Part shown: positions 13,997-14,021 of the stretch, one piece after another
Layout of the letters: the number at the start of each line of letters is the position of its first letter
How positions within the stretch are numbered: the stretch's first letter is position 1
Source of the DNA: Planctomycetota bacterium
GTDB taxonomy: Bacteria; Planctomycetota; MHYJ01; JACPRB01
Reading direction: 5' to 3'
Assembly (NCBI GenBank): GCA_023261405.1
Contig: JAHFOZ010000085.1
Location: 1-14,021 of the forward strand
DNA: 14,021 nt
Program-made: the position numbers and the translations under genes
Notes under the pieces: model-generated
What the model was told of the DNA's origin: nothing
Databases searched by the model: none
Seen by the model: the letters and a program-made list of their open reading frames with translations, nothing else

Positions 13997-14021
13997 CTAA
14001 CGGCGCCGGCGGAAGAGGGCG
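13997..14021 (-). CDS. C-terminal end of a gene, PEP-CTERM-like Arg-rich tail (partial)
   Basis: Reading leftward from the edge, the minus strand encodes ALFRRRR followed by TAG (13997-13999). Hydrophobic residues ending in a run of arginines are typical of C-terminal sorting tails such as PEP-CTERM, in which a membrane helix is followed by Arg and the stop. Two hairpins, the second with a T-tract, lie directly downstream in the same orientation and support a real gene end here. Only seven residues are visible, so the protein's identity and the sorting signal itself cannot be confirmed. Confidence 0.45.

Noticed and set aside
1..14021. tRNA, rRNA, CRISPR arrays or insertion sequences
   Set aside because: None seen on reading both strands. 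The only tandem repeat is the CAAT array, which has neither the unit length nor the unique spacers of a CRISPR array.

Overview
This window is high-GC bacterial DNA with dense, mostly tightly packed genes. The gene content suggests a member of the Planctomycetota or a related, mainly environmental lineage. The pointers are a transmembrane Ser/Thr kinase with a huge extracytoplasmic part, cyclase-like toroid domains on secreted proteins, a scramblase-like (LURP-one-related) protein, and a GldA / fused GldF-GldG / DUF4340 operon. This placement is inferred from family memory; no database search was possible.

Layout. Positions 1-937 (-) hold the first 312 codons of lysA (diaminopimelate decarboxylase), cut by the window edge. 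Divergent from it, 1050-1939 (+) is a two-gene operon: a scramblase/LURP-one-like protein and a 93-residue unknown protein. It is followed by a 122-residue receiver-like protein at 1989-2357 (+) with its own likely promoter. A convergent 102-residue hypothetical gene, 2394-2702 (-), lies in a stretch of clearly lower GC (about 53% over 2401-2580 by hand count). That stretch ends in a C9G6 tract and a degenerate CAAT octamer repeat. Positions 2813-4516 (-) encode an exported protein with a thioredoxin-like domain and a squalene-cyclase-like toroid.

Divergent from that gene, 4589-9665 (+) is a three-gene operon joined by two ATGA stop/start overlaps: a GldA-like ABC ATPase, an 888-residue permease fused to a GldG-like protein, and a DUF4340 protein with a long Pro/Lys-rich tail. 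Together they probably form one ABC-type envelope complex. Its substrate cannot be read from the sequence.

Positions 9802-13827 (+) encode a 1341-residue protein. In order it carries a zinc ribbon, a complete Ser/Thr kinase, a membrane helix, a long helical region, a block of sixteen cysteines in eight CxxC pairs, and a cyclase-like toroid. The right edge holds the last residues of a minus-strand gene with a PEP-CTERM-like Arg-rich end, followed by two strong hairpins. The lower one has a T-tract and is a good intrinsic terminator.

No rRNA, tRNA, CRISPR array, transposase or integrase was seen. The most noteworthy items are the kinase architecture with its 11-residue CxxC rhythm, the fused GldFG operon, TATAAT-type -10 boxes only 8-9 nt from start codons (suggesting leaderless mRNAs), and the low-GC islet.
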